A stretch of 64,000 bases of DNA from contig JALMLS010000289.1 in assembly GCA_038496445.1 (NCBI GenBank), forward strand, positions 62,001 to 126,000. Direction: 5' to 3'. A model generated the notes under the pieces. The model searched no databases, was not told the origin of the DNA, and was given only the letters and a program-made list of their open reading frames with translations. How positions within the stretch are numbered: the stretch's first letter is position 1; the number at the start of each line of letters is the position of its first letter. The stretch is from Trichosphaerium sp. ATCC 40318. Lineage: Eukaryota > Discosea > Flabellinia > Trichosidae. Positions 33,941 through 47,138 of this stretch are shown piece by piece. The translations under genes were made by a program, and so were the position numbers.

Positions 33941-34366
33941 ATGGCTTTTAAAATGGCTGTAAAAAACAAAGCTCTAAAAGATAAACTACAAAACGCGTTC
34001 GGTCCAAAAGGCATTGTTGCTTGGTCTGGATGTTGTAGACTAGGATGTACAGGTAGTTATGACGAATATGATGATTCTTTTAGCTTTAGAAAAGAAAAAG
34101 GAATAACATTCTTCAAACTGTTTTTATCTGGCATGAACTACCTTCCAAACGCTTCAAATTGTTATGTTTCATACGAAGAGTTCGATTATTTGATGGATCA
34201 TTGGGAAGAAGAGCTAGCACTCATAAAAGAATGGTGTCAACTTATTGGCTTGGAAGAAGGCGAGTACGTTATCAATAAGCCGACGAATGGGCGACAGGCT
34301 ATTGGTATCGTCTTCAATAAACCGCTTTCCCTGGAACCTAAAATAAAGCTTCCAGAGCACAGCTAA
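33941..34366 (+). CDS. hypothetical protein, 141 residues, single exon
   Basis: The ATG at 33941 begins MAFKMAVKNKALKDKLQNAF. The frame is also open 66 bases upstream, but only from a GTG. The body is mixed alpha/beta in composition with a small Cys motif (SGCCRLGCTGSYDEYDDS), a central aromatic region and an acidic helix (WEEELALIKEWCQLIGLEEG). Stop at 34364-34366. No family is recognised. It is separated from the preceding NEF1-like gene by about 220 bases and from the next by about 80. Confidence 0.5.
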   Translation: MAFKMAVKNKALKDKLQNAFGPKGIVAWSGCCRLGCTGSYDEYDDSFSFRKEKGITFFKLFLSGMNYLPNASNCYVSYEEFDYLMDHWEEELALIKEWCQLIGLEEGEYVINKPTNGRQAIGIVFNKPLSLEPKIKLPEHS

Positions 34367-34446
34367 GATCGAGTAAACTTTAACAACATGACTCGGTCAT
34401 GTCTTTGAACTGTTCTTTCTGAAATAAATCTTTTCTCGGAATTCAA

Positions 34447-35032
34447 ATGATTTACAATTACGTGTTAGATCCCTATCGTCCATTTGCTCCTACAAACAAT
34501 ACCAGATTGGAGGAGAACCTATCTCTTGCCTTGACCGCTTGGTCACGAGGCCTGAGACCTTTTTTATTAAAAGTCGCAGACAGTAACCACCGAAAAACCA
34601 AAAACTTTTCCGAGTACATGTTTATTAGCTGGGAAACTGTATTAAGGTGCTCTAACTGTGTTAAGTTACTGCCCTTAAGTATAACATTGTAGTCTTTGCG
34701 TAGTTGCCTCTAGCGTACATCTCTTAAACAGCAACCCAATAGTAAACTTTGCTTATTTAAAGTTCCTGAAATATTAAGTTAGCTTTTCAAAACGGTTACG
34801 GAATCTGTAAATAACAGTGCCGGAAGCTCTGTCACAAGATTGTTGTGCTTTTGAAAGGCTTACAACCTTCGTAAAAACCAAACGTCGCTCTAAAGTTAAG
34901 TTAACCACGAGCTTCTTATCTGTTCCCTTTGTTTAGCATACCGAAAGCATCCCTCGATATCAAAAAAGCCTTGTAGAAGAATATAAACAGTCAATACAAG
35001 ATTTAATCACCAGCATCGACATTCCAACGTAA
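34447..35032 (+). CDS. hypothetical small protein, multi-exon
   Basis: Exon 1 from 34447 reads MIYNYVLDPYRPFAPTNNTR and a helical stretch to about 34570. A middle exon in about 34,770-34,905 reads PEALSQDCCAFERLTTFVKT and KRRSK, ending at a GTTAAG donor. The final exon from 34938 reads HTESIPRYQKSLVEEYKQSI and ends IDIPT at a TAA (35030-35032). The joins are plausible but I could not fix the first intron. Soluble, helical; no family is recognised. Confidence 0.4.
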
Positions 35033-35086
35033 AAACCTCAACAACCTTCTAATTCGCCCTAAACTGGAACAAAAACAAGCCCGATA

Positions 35087-36112
35087 ATGGAAACATCATA
35101 CAACTCTTCAAAACGTCACCAAACTCCTCAAAATATAGTACATCTCGAGTTACCGCCTGAAATATGGTCTATGATAGCAGAACATCTTTCTTTCAGTGAC
35201 CTAACTTGTGGATTTTGGCAAGTAAGCAAGCTATTTAATGATATTCATAAAAGACAATCATACTGGGAACCAAGAGTGTCAAGGGCATATAGTAATAAGA
35301 TATGGTCTGAGAGGTTTATCCCTGATTATTCAAATATAAAACCTGCTTGGCAATGCTTCAAGGTTCTCACGTGAGTAAATTTTAACCGGTTTTTCTTTTA
35401 CCTCTTTTTTTTTTTCTTTTCTCAGACAAACGTACACAATGGGCTCTTTTCTTGTCTTTTTCTAGCATGTGATACAGATAACTTAATTCTGTATCTATAT
35501 ACTACAATATTATTCTACTTCTGTACCAGCTGGTGTTGACTTTTACTTCAACTAAAAAAATATGAACTTGTTGATGAGTTTTTTTTTTATTTCCATAAAT
35601 AGGTTTTGCTGTAGTTGTGGTAAAAGATTTACAATGCGTAATTCAAGGCATTATAAATTTAAATATAATGATGTACCTGATAGCTGTAAAGGATTATTAT
35701 GTTCTACATGCTATGCAGACAAAGCTCTAACAGATTTCAACTGTAAGGAAAAATCATGTCCAATTTGTATGTCACTATCACGTGTTACCTCTTTTTTTGA
35801 AACTTCAACAAATTGATACACTTAATGCTATTTTTAGGTACAACATTATATATCTGTTCAGCATGTGGTGTTGAGCACTTTGATAGTGTTTTTTATGAGT
35901 CTTGCAACAGATGTGGATTGTATTATTGCAAGTTTGCTTTAGATCTTACAGGAACCTGTGATGAGAAGTCTTTGAGTTTGTGGAACTGCATAAATTGTGA
36001 TAAGAGTATGATTGAAAAGATGGATATTATGACAGAGGAGAACAAAGAATTGAAGAATAAAGTCAAAGAATTAGAAGAAAAGATAAGACAGTTAGAACGG
36101 CATTCACAGTAA
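35087..36112 (+). CDS. F-box protein with zinc-ribbon module and C-terminal coiled coil
   Basis: Exon 1 (35087-35370) carries an F-box (LELPPEIWSMIAEHLSFSDL ... VSKLFNDI). Exon 2 (from 35604) gives FCCSCGKRF, then CKGLLCSTCY and CKEKSCPIC, and exon 3 (from 35839) gives CSACGVEHF, CNRCGLYYC and CINCDKS: a series of CxxC knuckles that form zinc modules. A coiled coil (NKELKNKVKELEEKIRQLER) closes the protein at 36112. F-box proteins are substrate adaptors in SCF ubiquitin ligases; the zinc/coiled-coil part would bind a target. Phase is continuous at both introns. Confidence 0.75.
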
Positions 36113-36311
36113 GACAAAAAAATTACATTGCATGCATTAGTGTACTGTATTTCAACACTTTTATTACCAAATTTAAATAAAGCGGTACTGAGGCTTACCA
36201 ACAAAGGTTCCGCACAATGCACTTCTTTTTTGAGTACTTTATGTATCAATGTCACTACAAACATCACAATTTTGGGTTTTTTTCAGTCCACGTGTTCTTT
36301 ATGTTGTGCGT

Positions 36312-38205
36312 TTAGGTCACACTAATCGAGTTTACAGTATCTTCATGAGACTCCATATCAATTGTTAGAGTTGCTTTTGTGGTAATAGAAACAACTTTAC
36401 TAGGTTGAATCATCCACAATTGTAACTAAAGAGTCAAACAATTAGAAAAAAAAGATACATTGTTCTTTTTTTGAATCGTACAAAGTCTAGGACAGTACTA
36501 AGAAAGAAGAAGCTATACCAAACAATGGCATATCCAATAGGAGTATCTGTGACGCCACTAAAAAATAGAACAGAGTACATAATGATACCAAGGAGCCCAA
36601 AAACAAGAACAATCATTCTCCACAATACCTAAATAAGGCAAGTTCAGTTTGTATGCCTTTTTGCTTGTTTCTTTTATGCACCTTCTTAGCTGTTTTTGAA
36701 GCCTTACTTTTTTTAAGACCTGATAACAAGCTTTTTATTACAATAACGGCAATAGCAATAGAATATATAAAAGAGGCAACAATCGTTAATATCTACAAAA
36801 AACTAGATTAGTATTCAACGAAAAGTTGTTTTTTTTTCTTATTGTGGGTTCATTGAATCCTCTTCAAACAGGTTCGTACAATCATTGCTTCTGCTATTGT
36901 GCCAATGAAATCAACGCCAAAATCCATAAAAGCTTCGAGACCTTGAAGTACAAGAGCAAAAACCATAACAATGAAGTATCCGTAGAGACCATATTGGAAC
37001 TTTTTCAAAAAACGTGTCACTCTCCTGTTTTGTTTCATGATGATTTGGTGCCTTAGATCTCATGTTAGTTAAATATCACATTACTAAATCATTGATAACA
37101 TACCAGTACAAGGAAATCAGGAGAGACGCAGCAACACTGCCATAAAAAGTTAACAAAACTATCGTTTTGGTTAATAATAGAAATACGTGCGTGAGAGCAA
37201 TGGAGAGTGTGTAGGCTAGTAGAATTATAGGTGAGGGGTATAGTTTTAAGTAACCCATTGGATCAACACCTTGAGTCATGTTAGAACAGTAGTAACAACT
37301 CGGAAGATAACGCACAATGAAAAACAAGCCGAGTCAGTATTGCCATTATTTCTATTACGATACAAACTGTTGGTACTGTAGCAGCGAAGCAAGTACCATT
37401 TATTTCGGCATTCATATAAAGCCTAGTAACTTGTTAACGTCAAATTCAAGTATGACGAATATCACGTGTACCTGTACAAAGCAAATCCAAAAACCAAAAA
37501 GTTGAAAGCGATTATTGAAACTTGCCAAGCAATGAACCAACCACTCTTGAACATTTCTCTCCACGGGTTATTATCAGGCCACGCGTTCACATATACAATA
37601 TCATTCGATTTAACTAACTCATACGATAGCTCTGACGCCTTAACCTCAGCTACAGGCACCTTTATAAAAGAGTTAAAAAAGTGTAAGAAAAAAGTTTTGT
37701 TTTAGCATCAAATTGGGAAAACAGCATTCTACTTGCTCTGATGTCTTGTTTATCCTTTAATAGGACATATTCTCCGCGTCCAGGGTCATCAGCACGGAAT
37801 ATAACGCCTAAAGCGCCTTTGTTCTGAAACTTTATTATAATTTCTTCTAAACGCTCATCTCTTGTCTCTATGAGTACCAGAGAACCTAAAATACGAATAA
37901 AAATGATCAAACACCGCGTCAGAGCTTCCCAAATCAAAAAAAAAAGACAAACGGCCAAAAGGCAACGTACCTGTTATATTTTGAGAGCTCTCTGGTGTCA
38001 GAGTAACGTTATTGAAGTTCCAATCGATTATATTGTTCGGGTACTGTAGCGGCGCAAGTGACGCAGTTATTGGCTCTGTCGCAAGCATCTCGAGCGAGCA
38101 TTCGCCAGAATAAGCGAATACCGTTATAATCAAGAGCAAACTCAAGAATAACGCCTTTGCATTACTCAATCGAGTGTCAGGTTTTTTGTTGCTGCACGTG
38201 CTCAT
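36312..38205 (-). CDS. signal peptide-PA domain-multi-TM (7TM-like) receptor
   Basis: The ATG at 38205 opens a leader (ALFLSLLLIITVFAYSGECS). The ectodomain includes a protease-associated-like stretch (SLVLIETRDERLEEIIIKFQ, then KGALGVIFRADDPGRGEYV). A connector (YVNAWPDNNPWREMF) leads to successive hydrophobic segments: GWFIAWQVSIIAFNFLVFGF; TVCIVIEIMAILTRL; PIILLAYTLSIALTHVFLLL; YGLYGYFIVMVFALVLQG; ILTIVASFIYSIAIAVIV; IVLVFGLLGIIMYSVLFFS; YAIVWYSFFFLSTVLD. The polar tail ends ISVT at a TAA (36312-36314). The count is about seven. PA plus nine TM would suggest an SPPL-type peptidase, but I find no YD or GxGD motif, so a receptor-like protein is preferred. Unrecognised beyond that. Confidence 0.55.
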
Positions 38206-38471
38206 CTTTCTCAGTACTTTTTTTCAGCTTTGAGTATGGTGCAATCACATCTGGTTAAACGAACTGGCTTAGAATACAAGTCGCCAACATATCAAAAAAA
38301 GTAGTGTCAGTCAAACGTCAGTCAAACAACGACGTGTAACACGGTCAGCTACACACCGATGGTTCTGCGAAATACGTTGTTTCTTTAATGATTACACTTT
38401 GAGCTCCTTCAAGAGATCAATAAAACACGATTGAGTAATGTTCTACTTGTCTTTGCAAAGCTACATTTATT
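38206..38471. other. spacer between divergent/convergent gene ends
   Basis: It lies 5' of the PA-7TM gene and 3' of the large kinase gene. No frame seen. It includes a GTCAGTCAAACGTCAGTCAAACG direct duplication near 38308. Confidence 0.3.
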
Positions 38472-41400
38472 TCATTTTCTGCTTACAAATTGGACTGATT
38501 GCAATTCGCGTAGTGACTTTACAATATGAACGACATGGTTTGTATCGGGGTCAATGATATTTAGAATACTTCCTTCATCTTTGATAATAGACGTCACATT
38601 GTCTGGAACTGTGTTATTATCCAAAATGATAAACTTCACCTTCATTCTGGACAATGCTCTCGTCACCAACTTCTTCTGCATCATGTTTCCAATGAGCAAT
38701 CCGATTAGAATATCTCCATTACAAGGACATAAAGTAATATTGATAACAGTTCCATTTGAGGTTAACATTTGTACACTTGATACAACATTTTCAATATTCA
38801 AATCTACATTATTCAGTTAACATCACAAAGCCCTCTTTTTGTACACAGCGTACCAGGAAATACCGACTTTAAGTATTCAAAACTGTAATCATAAGCTGGA
38901 TGCAAGTAAGAACCTACAATGAGAACTTCTAGGTTATCTGGAACGAAGTCTGACAGCTGAATGACAACTTGGTCATTTCTCCTAAATACAACCTGTCAAC
39001 GAGAAAAATAAGAGACAGCAGATAATAGCGTACATGCCACATGTGATCAAAAGATCTATGTTGTGTGTTGAATTCAAGAACGTGTCAACAGTGTAGACAA
39101 TAACAGATATAAGCGATCGGCGACTAAACATAAAGTGTTAGTTTGTTAACATGATGATTTCAGTACTCTAAACATAAGTGCTGTGGCACATTGTCATGAA
39201 CAACACAACCTATATAAGCGCTATGCGTAGAAGAAAGTATTTCTATAGCTTCTTGAATCACATTCTCTAGACTGACGCTACAGGAACCAAGTTAGCACAA
39301 AGTAGAAGTAAAATAATCAAAAAGTAGTTTTACGTTTTCATAGTGCTAATACTTTCTCTGTCCGTCAATAAACCCTGCCATTGTCGCACTCGCTGTAGTT
39401 TTTCTGTAACATACGTGTTGCCCTTACAAGCTTCAATGACTTCGTCTATAGAGGCTAAAGAAGCTGTAACAACCAATGATGTCAAAGGGTTGCCACTTGA
39501 AATTTGAACACATTCGGTTTCTTGTAAAGTTGGATACAAACGTTTCCAAACATTTGGAAGAGTAACATCAAGGCAAGGAGCATAACGTGATTCAGCAAGC
39601 TAGAAATACCATCAAAAAAAACTCAAGAGGTACTTACGTACCCTCAAATAACCTTCAGCTGACTGTGCCATATCATGAGCAAAGCAGAAGTCAGCTGCTA
39701 TCTTACAAGCAAGTGCAGCAAAGTTCCAAACACCTTCCTCATCTAACATCTTCCTTATCGCCTCGTACTCAACGAGTATGTCCTTTGGAACAATATCTGA
39801 TCTGGACTGACGTAGATTCCATTGGAGATTGCATAGATTAAGTAAAGCTGTGCAAGCCCTACCGAGCTGCCATGTTAAGAGTTGATTAAGTTGTTCCTCC
39901 AATTCTTTTCTAACTTAACTTAACTTTGTTTAAGCAATAATAAAAGCGTCAATCGTACGTATCATCATCGTTCTTTTCCTTGTATGTTGTCTTGTACAGA
40001 AAGTATGCAAACTCACCATACATATGACCGAGCCATCCCCACCATACTGTAAACTCATCAACCTCAGGATGAATTTCTTCCAAAGTTTCAAAATCGTTTC
40101 GTAGGATCAGGTTTACTGTAATAAAATCTACAAATGTCCTCCTACACGTATGCTTAGAACACTTCTCCCAATGCTTGTAAATTACTCCTTACATTCCACG
40201 GTATGGCTCAGGTAGCTTGCAAATTTCTTGAAAAGCTTTCGTGGGTTCTACGCGCCCAGTACGAACTTGTAAAGCATATACTGCACCAGCAATTGTATCA
40301 ATATACCTGTAGTTAAAAGGATAAGCTCTTAGAGCAAAATAAAATCTCATGGTACCCAGGATAACTGATATTCGTTACACGAAACAACTCCTCTGCTTCT
40401 TCCAGTGCGACATCAAGCTGTGCTTTGTCTGTGGTACATAGTAGCTACAAAGGAATAGATTAGCCCAGGAGATAACAAGTATTAGACAAAAACAAATTAC
40501 TATAAGCATGCATAGTTGTTTTGAAGAAATAAAAAAAAATGTTGAGAAGGTTTTGAGAAATGAACTAAAAAACGACTAAATGTTTTGGTTTATCATTCGA
40601 TATCCGGCACAAAAAAAAGTGCTACACAAAGCTATTGGAAAGAAGTTGATTGCAACTATAATTTTGACGTACTCCTTTGAATATCAGGGTACAAAACCGA
40701 ACGAAAAAGATGGTAATAAAGTCACCCTCGCTTGCTGCGAAAATTTCAGCTTTTTTCCAAAGCTCTTCAATGTTTTCTTTGTTTATAACAGGAAAGAAGT
40801 ACAAAACAAGAGTAACAATAGAAGTTGCAACGTTATGCTTGTCAGGTGCACGGAGAACTGTAATCAGCCTCATGGCAGTATCTCTTTGCTTGGCACTGAC
40901 CAAGAAATATATTATTGGTCCAACAAGTGCCTGTCTCTCGCATACAAAGTCATCGTGTTTTAGGGATAACTCTAGAGGAAGACGGATGAGATCCACAAAC
41001 ATTGTATTTTTTTGTACCCAGCAGCGTCAATGAAAAGTAAAAGAAAGGACCTAGAAGTCCCAGGAATTGCGCTAAAAAAGTGAATACTATAAATAACAGC
41101 GTGTATAACCTGCTACGACTGCATAGGCAGTAATTTCTCCGATATCTCTGAACTCTGTATTGTAATTGTTACACTGTCTTTCAAGACGTTCCACAAGCGC
41201 ATCAACGTCTGTGATCAGAGGTAGTATACGATTTTCTAGTTCCTGAGCATCTTTTAGTACTATGTTAGTAACTGCAAACCGTACACGCAGTTCTTTACAA
41301 CCAGGCACAAGTTCTGAAGTAGGTTTGTTTAAATCTATGAGGCCCATAGATTTCATACAATGTCTGGCACTCTCAAGCATTTCCATATATCTGAAAGTGT

Positions 41401-44400
41401 TCCAATGTACCCTTACCTGTACAAAATGTGCCAGTGCCTGCATTTAAGAGTGAATAACAAATGCACCTATATTTCGAAGTACCTTTTGTTCCTTAGTAGT
41501 TGCATGCTTAAATAATGTTTTGAGTGTCTTTTCTGTCCTCTCAGTATCACTAGCTGTTTCCTCTGCACGCGATTATTAGGAGAGGAGATATTTTACACTA
41601 GAACAAAGATGTGGTTACCTAGAAGAGCTTCACATCTGCTCTTTATGACGTGAACTCTCCAAGCAATGTCGTGATCACGTTTCCATATTTTTTCCTCCCC
41701 GAGTAGACTCAGTATATCAGAAGTATACTTCAAGGCGCTACTATTGTTGTAAGCCAAGCTAGCAATGGATGCACCTTTGAAAGAAACTCAGATTCACGTT
41801 ATTGCAGGATATCCTTACCAGCTAGAAGGTGCTCGCTAACAAGCATCTTTTCTTCATCTCTGACACAAGATAGACCTTGACTGAAACTTTCCGCTATCAG
41901 TTGTGCATCTAAACAAGAGGTTAAGACTTTGATTTGAAGCTTGAGAAAAAACCAAGAAATAAAGGTAATAGTGAGTCTTTTCGTACTTGACCGCCTGGCT
42001 TTTTGTGTAAGTGCTATACCGATTTTGTAATGCATTTCTTCTTTATTTACTATCATTCCATAGATTGCAACTTTAACTTGGTTATGAACAAACTTGAAAG
42101 CCTTTCGTTTCTTTCTTCTTGACTTTTCTAAAAAATCATTTTCAATCAATTCAGCGATCAATGGCTTTAAACTCTACAAAAATAAGTATCCGTTATTTCT
42201 ACATAACACCATAAATTTCAAATCGTACAGGTTCAGATGATGACAAAGATATGCTATCAACAGATTTTTTTGAAGTGAGTTTTGCAGCCATCTTTGTGCA
42301 ACCCTCAAGTTTTCCTTTGGTCTGTGTAAAAGTCAATACAGTGAGTTAAAGATTTACCAAACTGTATGAATTACCATCCTGAAATACGGTCGAAGTCGAC
42401 GCATCATTGACATTGTGATATCGCTATGAATGCAACTCGAGAGAAGAAGAAGTTGTAATGCATCTTCACTCAAAAATCTGAGCTTATAAAGAATGATCTT
42501 ACTCTGGAGTATAAGCTTCTTTGTTTTTTCAATCTGGCGTTCTAATTCTTCACCTGATAGATCTTTGTTTGCATAGGGTTCAAATTGTTTCTCTATTTCT
42601 TGTATAAGTCGCTATAGAAGAGGTGCAGGTAGTGTAGTAGGTACCTGAATCCAAAAATGAGATGATTTTATTGATATGAAATGCATTCCCTTTTGTGATG
42701 TCCAGTAGTAGAGAAGCCAGCTTCTCAACGTTATATATATTACTGCAGTTATTATTGAGCCAAGAAGTAATGCATTCTATACTAAGACTACTTATTTCTA
42801 TCTCCTTCACTTCAGAGATAGCCATCTTGGTAATATTGTTAATCATATTCTACAATTTAGTAAACATTCTTTCAGTAGTTTTGTTTGTGTACTCTGTGTT
42901 TCGGATGTAGTTCCCCAGACCTATAAGTAGCTGCAACAAGAAGATTTGATACTGATTCAGAAGTCAGCAACATCTCTAGAAGAGTTAAACTGTTTCTATC
43001 AGCCCAATGAAGATCATCCAGAACAAGAATCTATCATAAAAATAAACATAAGGAAAGAATATAAACGAACTACTGCATACCATACGGCGACCACCTTCAG
43101 ACAATAACCTGAAAAGCATTACAATAACACCTGAAAGTTGTTTAGGATCTTCTATAGCTCGTTCTCTGCTCGTAGATACAACCTAAGTGTACGATATTAG
43201 CTACGTCATAAAAGTGCTATCTGATAACACGTGCCTTTCCAATAAGCTTAGAAAATAGCGGTAGAATAGAACATAACTGTGATAACGAATCTTTTGGCAT
43301 ACGAGCAAGCAATAACGATTTTACCCTCGTCAATTCAAAGTGTGATTCTTTATCAATCATGGTTTCAATGATATCAGTGATAGCACTCAAGATTGGTCCA
43401 AAAGTTGTAGTATCTCCTCTGTTCCACTTTCCAAAGCCACTACCACCGTTTTCTGACACGTAATCTACTACACGCCTTATGAACATCGACTTTCCAGCTC
43501 CGGATTCAGCTGACAATACCACAAACAAATTTCTTCTGTTTACAATATCTGCAATGTTTGTAACAGCATGCAATGCCATTTCCTCCCTATCGAATTATGG
43601 TTTAGTATTAGCTTTACTCGAACCGAACCTTCCGTATAATACATATCTATCACTCTTTGATTTACTGTCACTATAGATAGGTAGCTTATGTTTCATCTCA
43701 TCTGTGACGATAAGATTTGCAATGACTCTGTAGAGCATTGAAATTATTTCTTCGAAATTCGGACGCTCTTTTTCATCAGTTGCCCAGCAGACTTTTTTGT
43801 GAGAAGGAAAAGGTCAGGTTATGTAATTTCAACATTTGCTTACCTTTGATCAAGTCTTGTAGCCTTTCATTTGTACAATTAGATAGTGGAGGACGCTCGC
43901 CGCTTAGAAGCTGCTGTTGGGATACTAATCTACCGAAGGGAGCTTGGTGTGCAAGCATTTCCCATAACGTAATACCATACGAATACACGTCAGCTTTGAC
44001 CGTGTAATCCTGACTTGTATACACTTCAGGAGCCATATAAGGGACAGTGCCTGTCAATTGTGTATGCAACACTTCTGATGCATTTACTGAAGTTCCAAAA
44101 TCTACATTTAAAAACATGAAATAAGAACGTAGGTTCTTTGTTGTTAACGTTGTTCGTACCAGTTAATTTTATGCTAGGATTCCCAGCATAGCTTTTTAAA
44201 GATGTAACTAGAATGTTATCTAAGAAACATTAGATAGTCTATCTTGTGGGACGTGCATTGTTAATACCAGGCTTCAGATCACGGTACAAAATAGGGCAAG
44301 GTTCATCATTTAGTCGAAAAGTATGCAAGTATTGCATGGCTGCACTCAGTTAAAAGTAACGATTTCACAACTGCTTGTACCTTTTGCTATGTCTAAGGCT

Positions 44401-46931
44401 ATTGATATATAAGACTTCCAATTATCAAGAGGACTTGGCCTAAGTGTATGGATCAGTATATCAAATTGTGAATTTAAAGCTAACTTAGAATGAATGATAT
44501 CCCAAAGCGATCCTAGCTCAACAAATGGAACCAAAATGCACATAGAGGAGCCTTCCATACATGCACCAACTAAGATGGTATTAATTTAGATGTAATTTAA
44601 ATAAGCATGTGTGCATACGCATGTCAATGATACAAGGATGAGATAATTTTCCCAACATAGATACTTCTCTTTGGAACTCTGACAAATATTCTTGATCTTG
44701 GTAATGCTTCACAGCAACTACTTGCCCTTTATATTTGGCTTTTACAACATTTGCCGGACCACCTCTATCTAATAATGGTGTCAACATAAATAAACGAGGG
44801 TTACACAGTACGCACTTATAGTAACAATGTCATCGTATTCGTCTTTTTCAAAAATTATATCCTTAAATCTGACCGTGTATTGAGTTGTTGTGCTAGAAGT
44901 ATGGATCCTATTTGATATCGCTCGGAACCTCATTCATATTTTTAGAATAATATAAGATTATGTACTTTACTTACCACATCTGGCTGTCTTTGTGAGTTTT
45001 ACAAACGAGCGTTAAAGTGGATTTTGCAATAGTTAACACCAAAGCTGGCTTATTTTTGAAGTTTGTATTTTTTATCTTTGTTGTTTCTGTGATCTGGTAA
45101 CTGGCTCCAACAATCTGCATCTAGATGTAATGTGTTATTCGCATTAGTACATAAACGATAATATACCTTTGCATCTTCATAAGAATGGAGAACGCTGCCA
45201 CGCAACTCAAAGTAATACTTTGTACGTTCGCTTTTAAACAAAACTGATTTTTTCACAACCGTCATGAAACCCGCACATACTACCCCGCCAATAGCTACGT
45301 TCTTTCTCCCCGCCTTCTTAGACAACTTGGCTGTATCCACCCATAATTTTGAGAGTATTAAGGTGCTTTCATCTTTCTGTAAGACTAACAACATATTGCT
45401 TGAAGCAACTATTTTGACAATGAGGTTCTTGCTTTTAAAAGTCTTGATCGGAGTTTCTTGATCACGCTCTTGTTGATTATAAATCACAATCTTGTCATTG
45501 TTAAAGCTACAACCCAACATATCATCTGGTAGCAACACAAGTGCAGACACTAGAGTCAAGTCAAAACAAACAGTGTAGCAAGTGTAAAATGAGTTTTTCG
45601 TCTAGAAAAAAAATAGAACAAAATATTTCAGGGAGCTGTACTGGTAGTGGTTTACCTCTAGTGGAAAGCTGTGTGAGCAGCCCAGCGTTTTCATTTATTT
45701 CTACTTTGTTGACATTGAACAACAGCTTTACAGCAGTGAGACTGTACGCTTTTATCTTCCCATGTAAATCACCAATGTATAAAATAGTGCCACGAACAGC
45801 CATAGAAGTAGGTGCAGCGTCAAGCTGAACATCATATGAAAAGGAAGAAGAACCACTATGGCTCACATAAAGTGTGCTTGAAGAAGCACAAATGACGTAA
45901 TTACCTACGACCTTCATTAAAAAACAAAACTCCCAAAATTCCAAGAAATTTCATATTGTGAAATGACAAGTTGCGTGAGCTGTGAGGCTGTGAGGTTGTA
46001 CCATGAATTCTTGTAAAGAGTAAAACGTCATCACCAGAGACTATTGTGATCACTTTCCCTGTATTCAAGTTAACACATACCATTTTATTACTATGTGCTA
46101 TCAGAAGCTTTTCTTCTTTTAGAATAGAAACACTATCATCCACCAAAGTTAACGGGATTCTAACGTCTTTTTGTAGCGTCAAAGCGCCAGTATCATAGTC
46201 TAGGTTATATGCGGATTTCGAAGCGTCAATAACAATGCATCTGATCTCATTTGGGATGACCTGGAAGAAGGTTAATCAAAACTTGCTCTAAAATAAACAA
46301 ATCTGTCTCATACAGCCAATATTCTTTCATCCTTAATCGATGCGCCTTCAGATAGCTCCTCGGTTTCGATATTGTATACATAAACAACGTCTTTTTCTGC
46401 CTTGTCTTTTGTAAGCGCTATAATATATGGCCATACGCATTTTGCACGCGAAACAACGGCAGGGAACTGTATTATTCGTTCCTTGCTATTTTCGTTTGCC
46501 GATATCAGTACAACTCTTGGCAAAACCATCAGAACACGTTAAAACTGCTAAATTACTTTGTAGATTTGTTATAGCATGATAAAAAGTAGTTGGGTTCTAC
46601 AAATGCCGTGGCGCTTCGGGAGTAAACTTTACCGCCTAAATAAGGTTCTATTGTTGAAATTATATCCATTTCTTCATCAATGGCGAGTGTTCTGAGTTGT
46701 AGCGTTGCCAATTACTAAATTGTTTGAGTTAATTAAGTTAACCTCGAAGGAGAATCTAGCATACTTTCCTGAAACAGCAGTAATTTTATGAACTTTAAAC
46801 ATACGGCATTCACCCAATAAATCCACGTACTCAAAGTGAGCTACATACAAACTCTTGAACATACTTCTATGGAGTGTCAACCGCACAAACACATTTCTCA
46901 GACTTATATTACAAATGTTGCTAATGTTCAT
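38472..46931 (-). CDS. giant protein: beta-propeller, PH, TKL kinase, AAA-type ATPase, helical repeats
   Basis: Domains in order: (1) a propeller-like or CNH-like region (46,900-45,600; ISANENSKERIIQFPAVVSR, PYIIALTKDK, VYVYNIETEELSEG); (2) a PH domain (45,300-44,990; AGFMTVVKKS, KYYFELRGSVLHSYED, CKTHKDSQMW); (3) a TKL-like kinase (44,790-43,700; VVAVKHY, LYRDLKP with Tyr in place of the usual His, KLTDFGTS, TGTVPYMAPEVY, DVYSYGITLWEM); (4) an AAA_16-like ATPase (VLSAESGAGKSMF Walker A near 43,500; ILVLDDLHWADRNSL Walker B near 43,020); (5) about 4 kb of helical-repeat sequence, then a C-terminal domain ending SLRELQSVQFVSRK at 38472. The chosen start is the ATG at 46931. An alternative at 47127 (MRKPFKNFF) lies 11 bases past the SEC31 stop but does not splice in phase as I read it. 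Some joins are unresolved, so the single-gene model is inference. Confidence 0.6.
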
Positions 46932-47138
46932 ACTACTACATGGAAATAGTTGTAAAGAATATTGTGTACTGAATATGGTGACGTTGCACGTTACAACAGT
47001 GTACCTTCACAAATAGAAAAGAAATAGAAAGCGAAGAAATTTGGTCAACTTTGTTTGTACATTGGGTTTTAAAATTTATTATTTTTTTTTGCGCAATTAA
47101 AAAAAAGTTCTTAAAGGGTTTTCTCATTTTGGCTGCCC

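Noticed and set aside
36312-38205. Signal peptide peptidase-like (SPPL) identity
   Set aside because: The PA-like ectodomain suggests it, but neither YD nor GxGD nor PAL motifs are visible and the helix count is about seven rather than nine.
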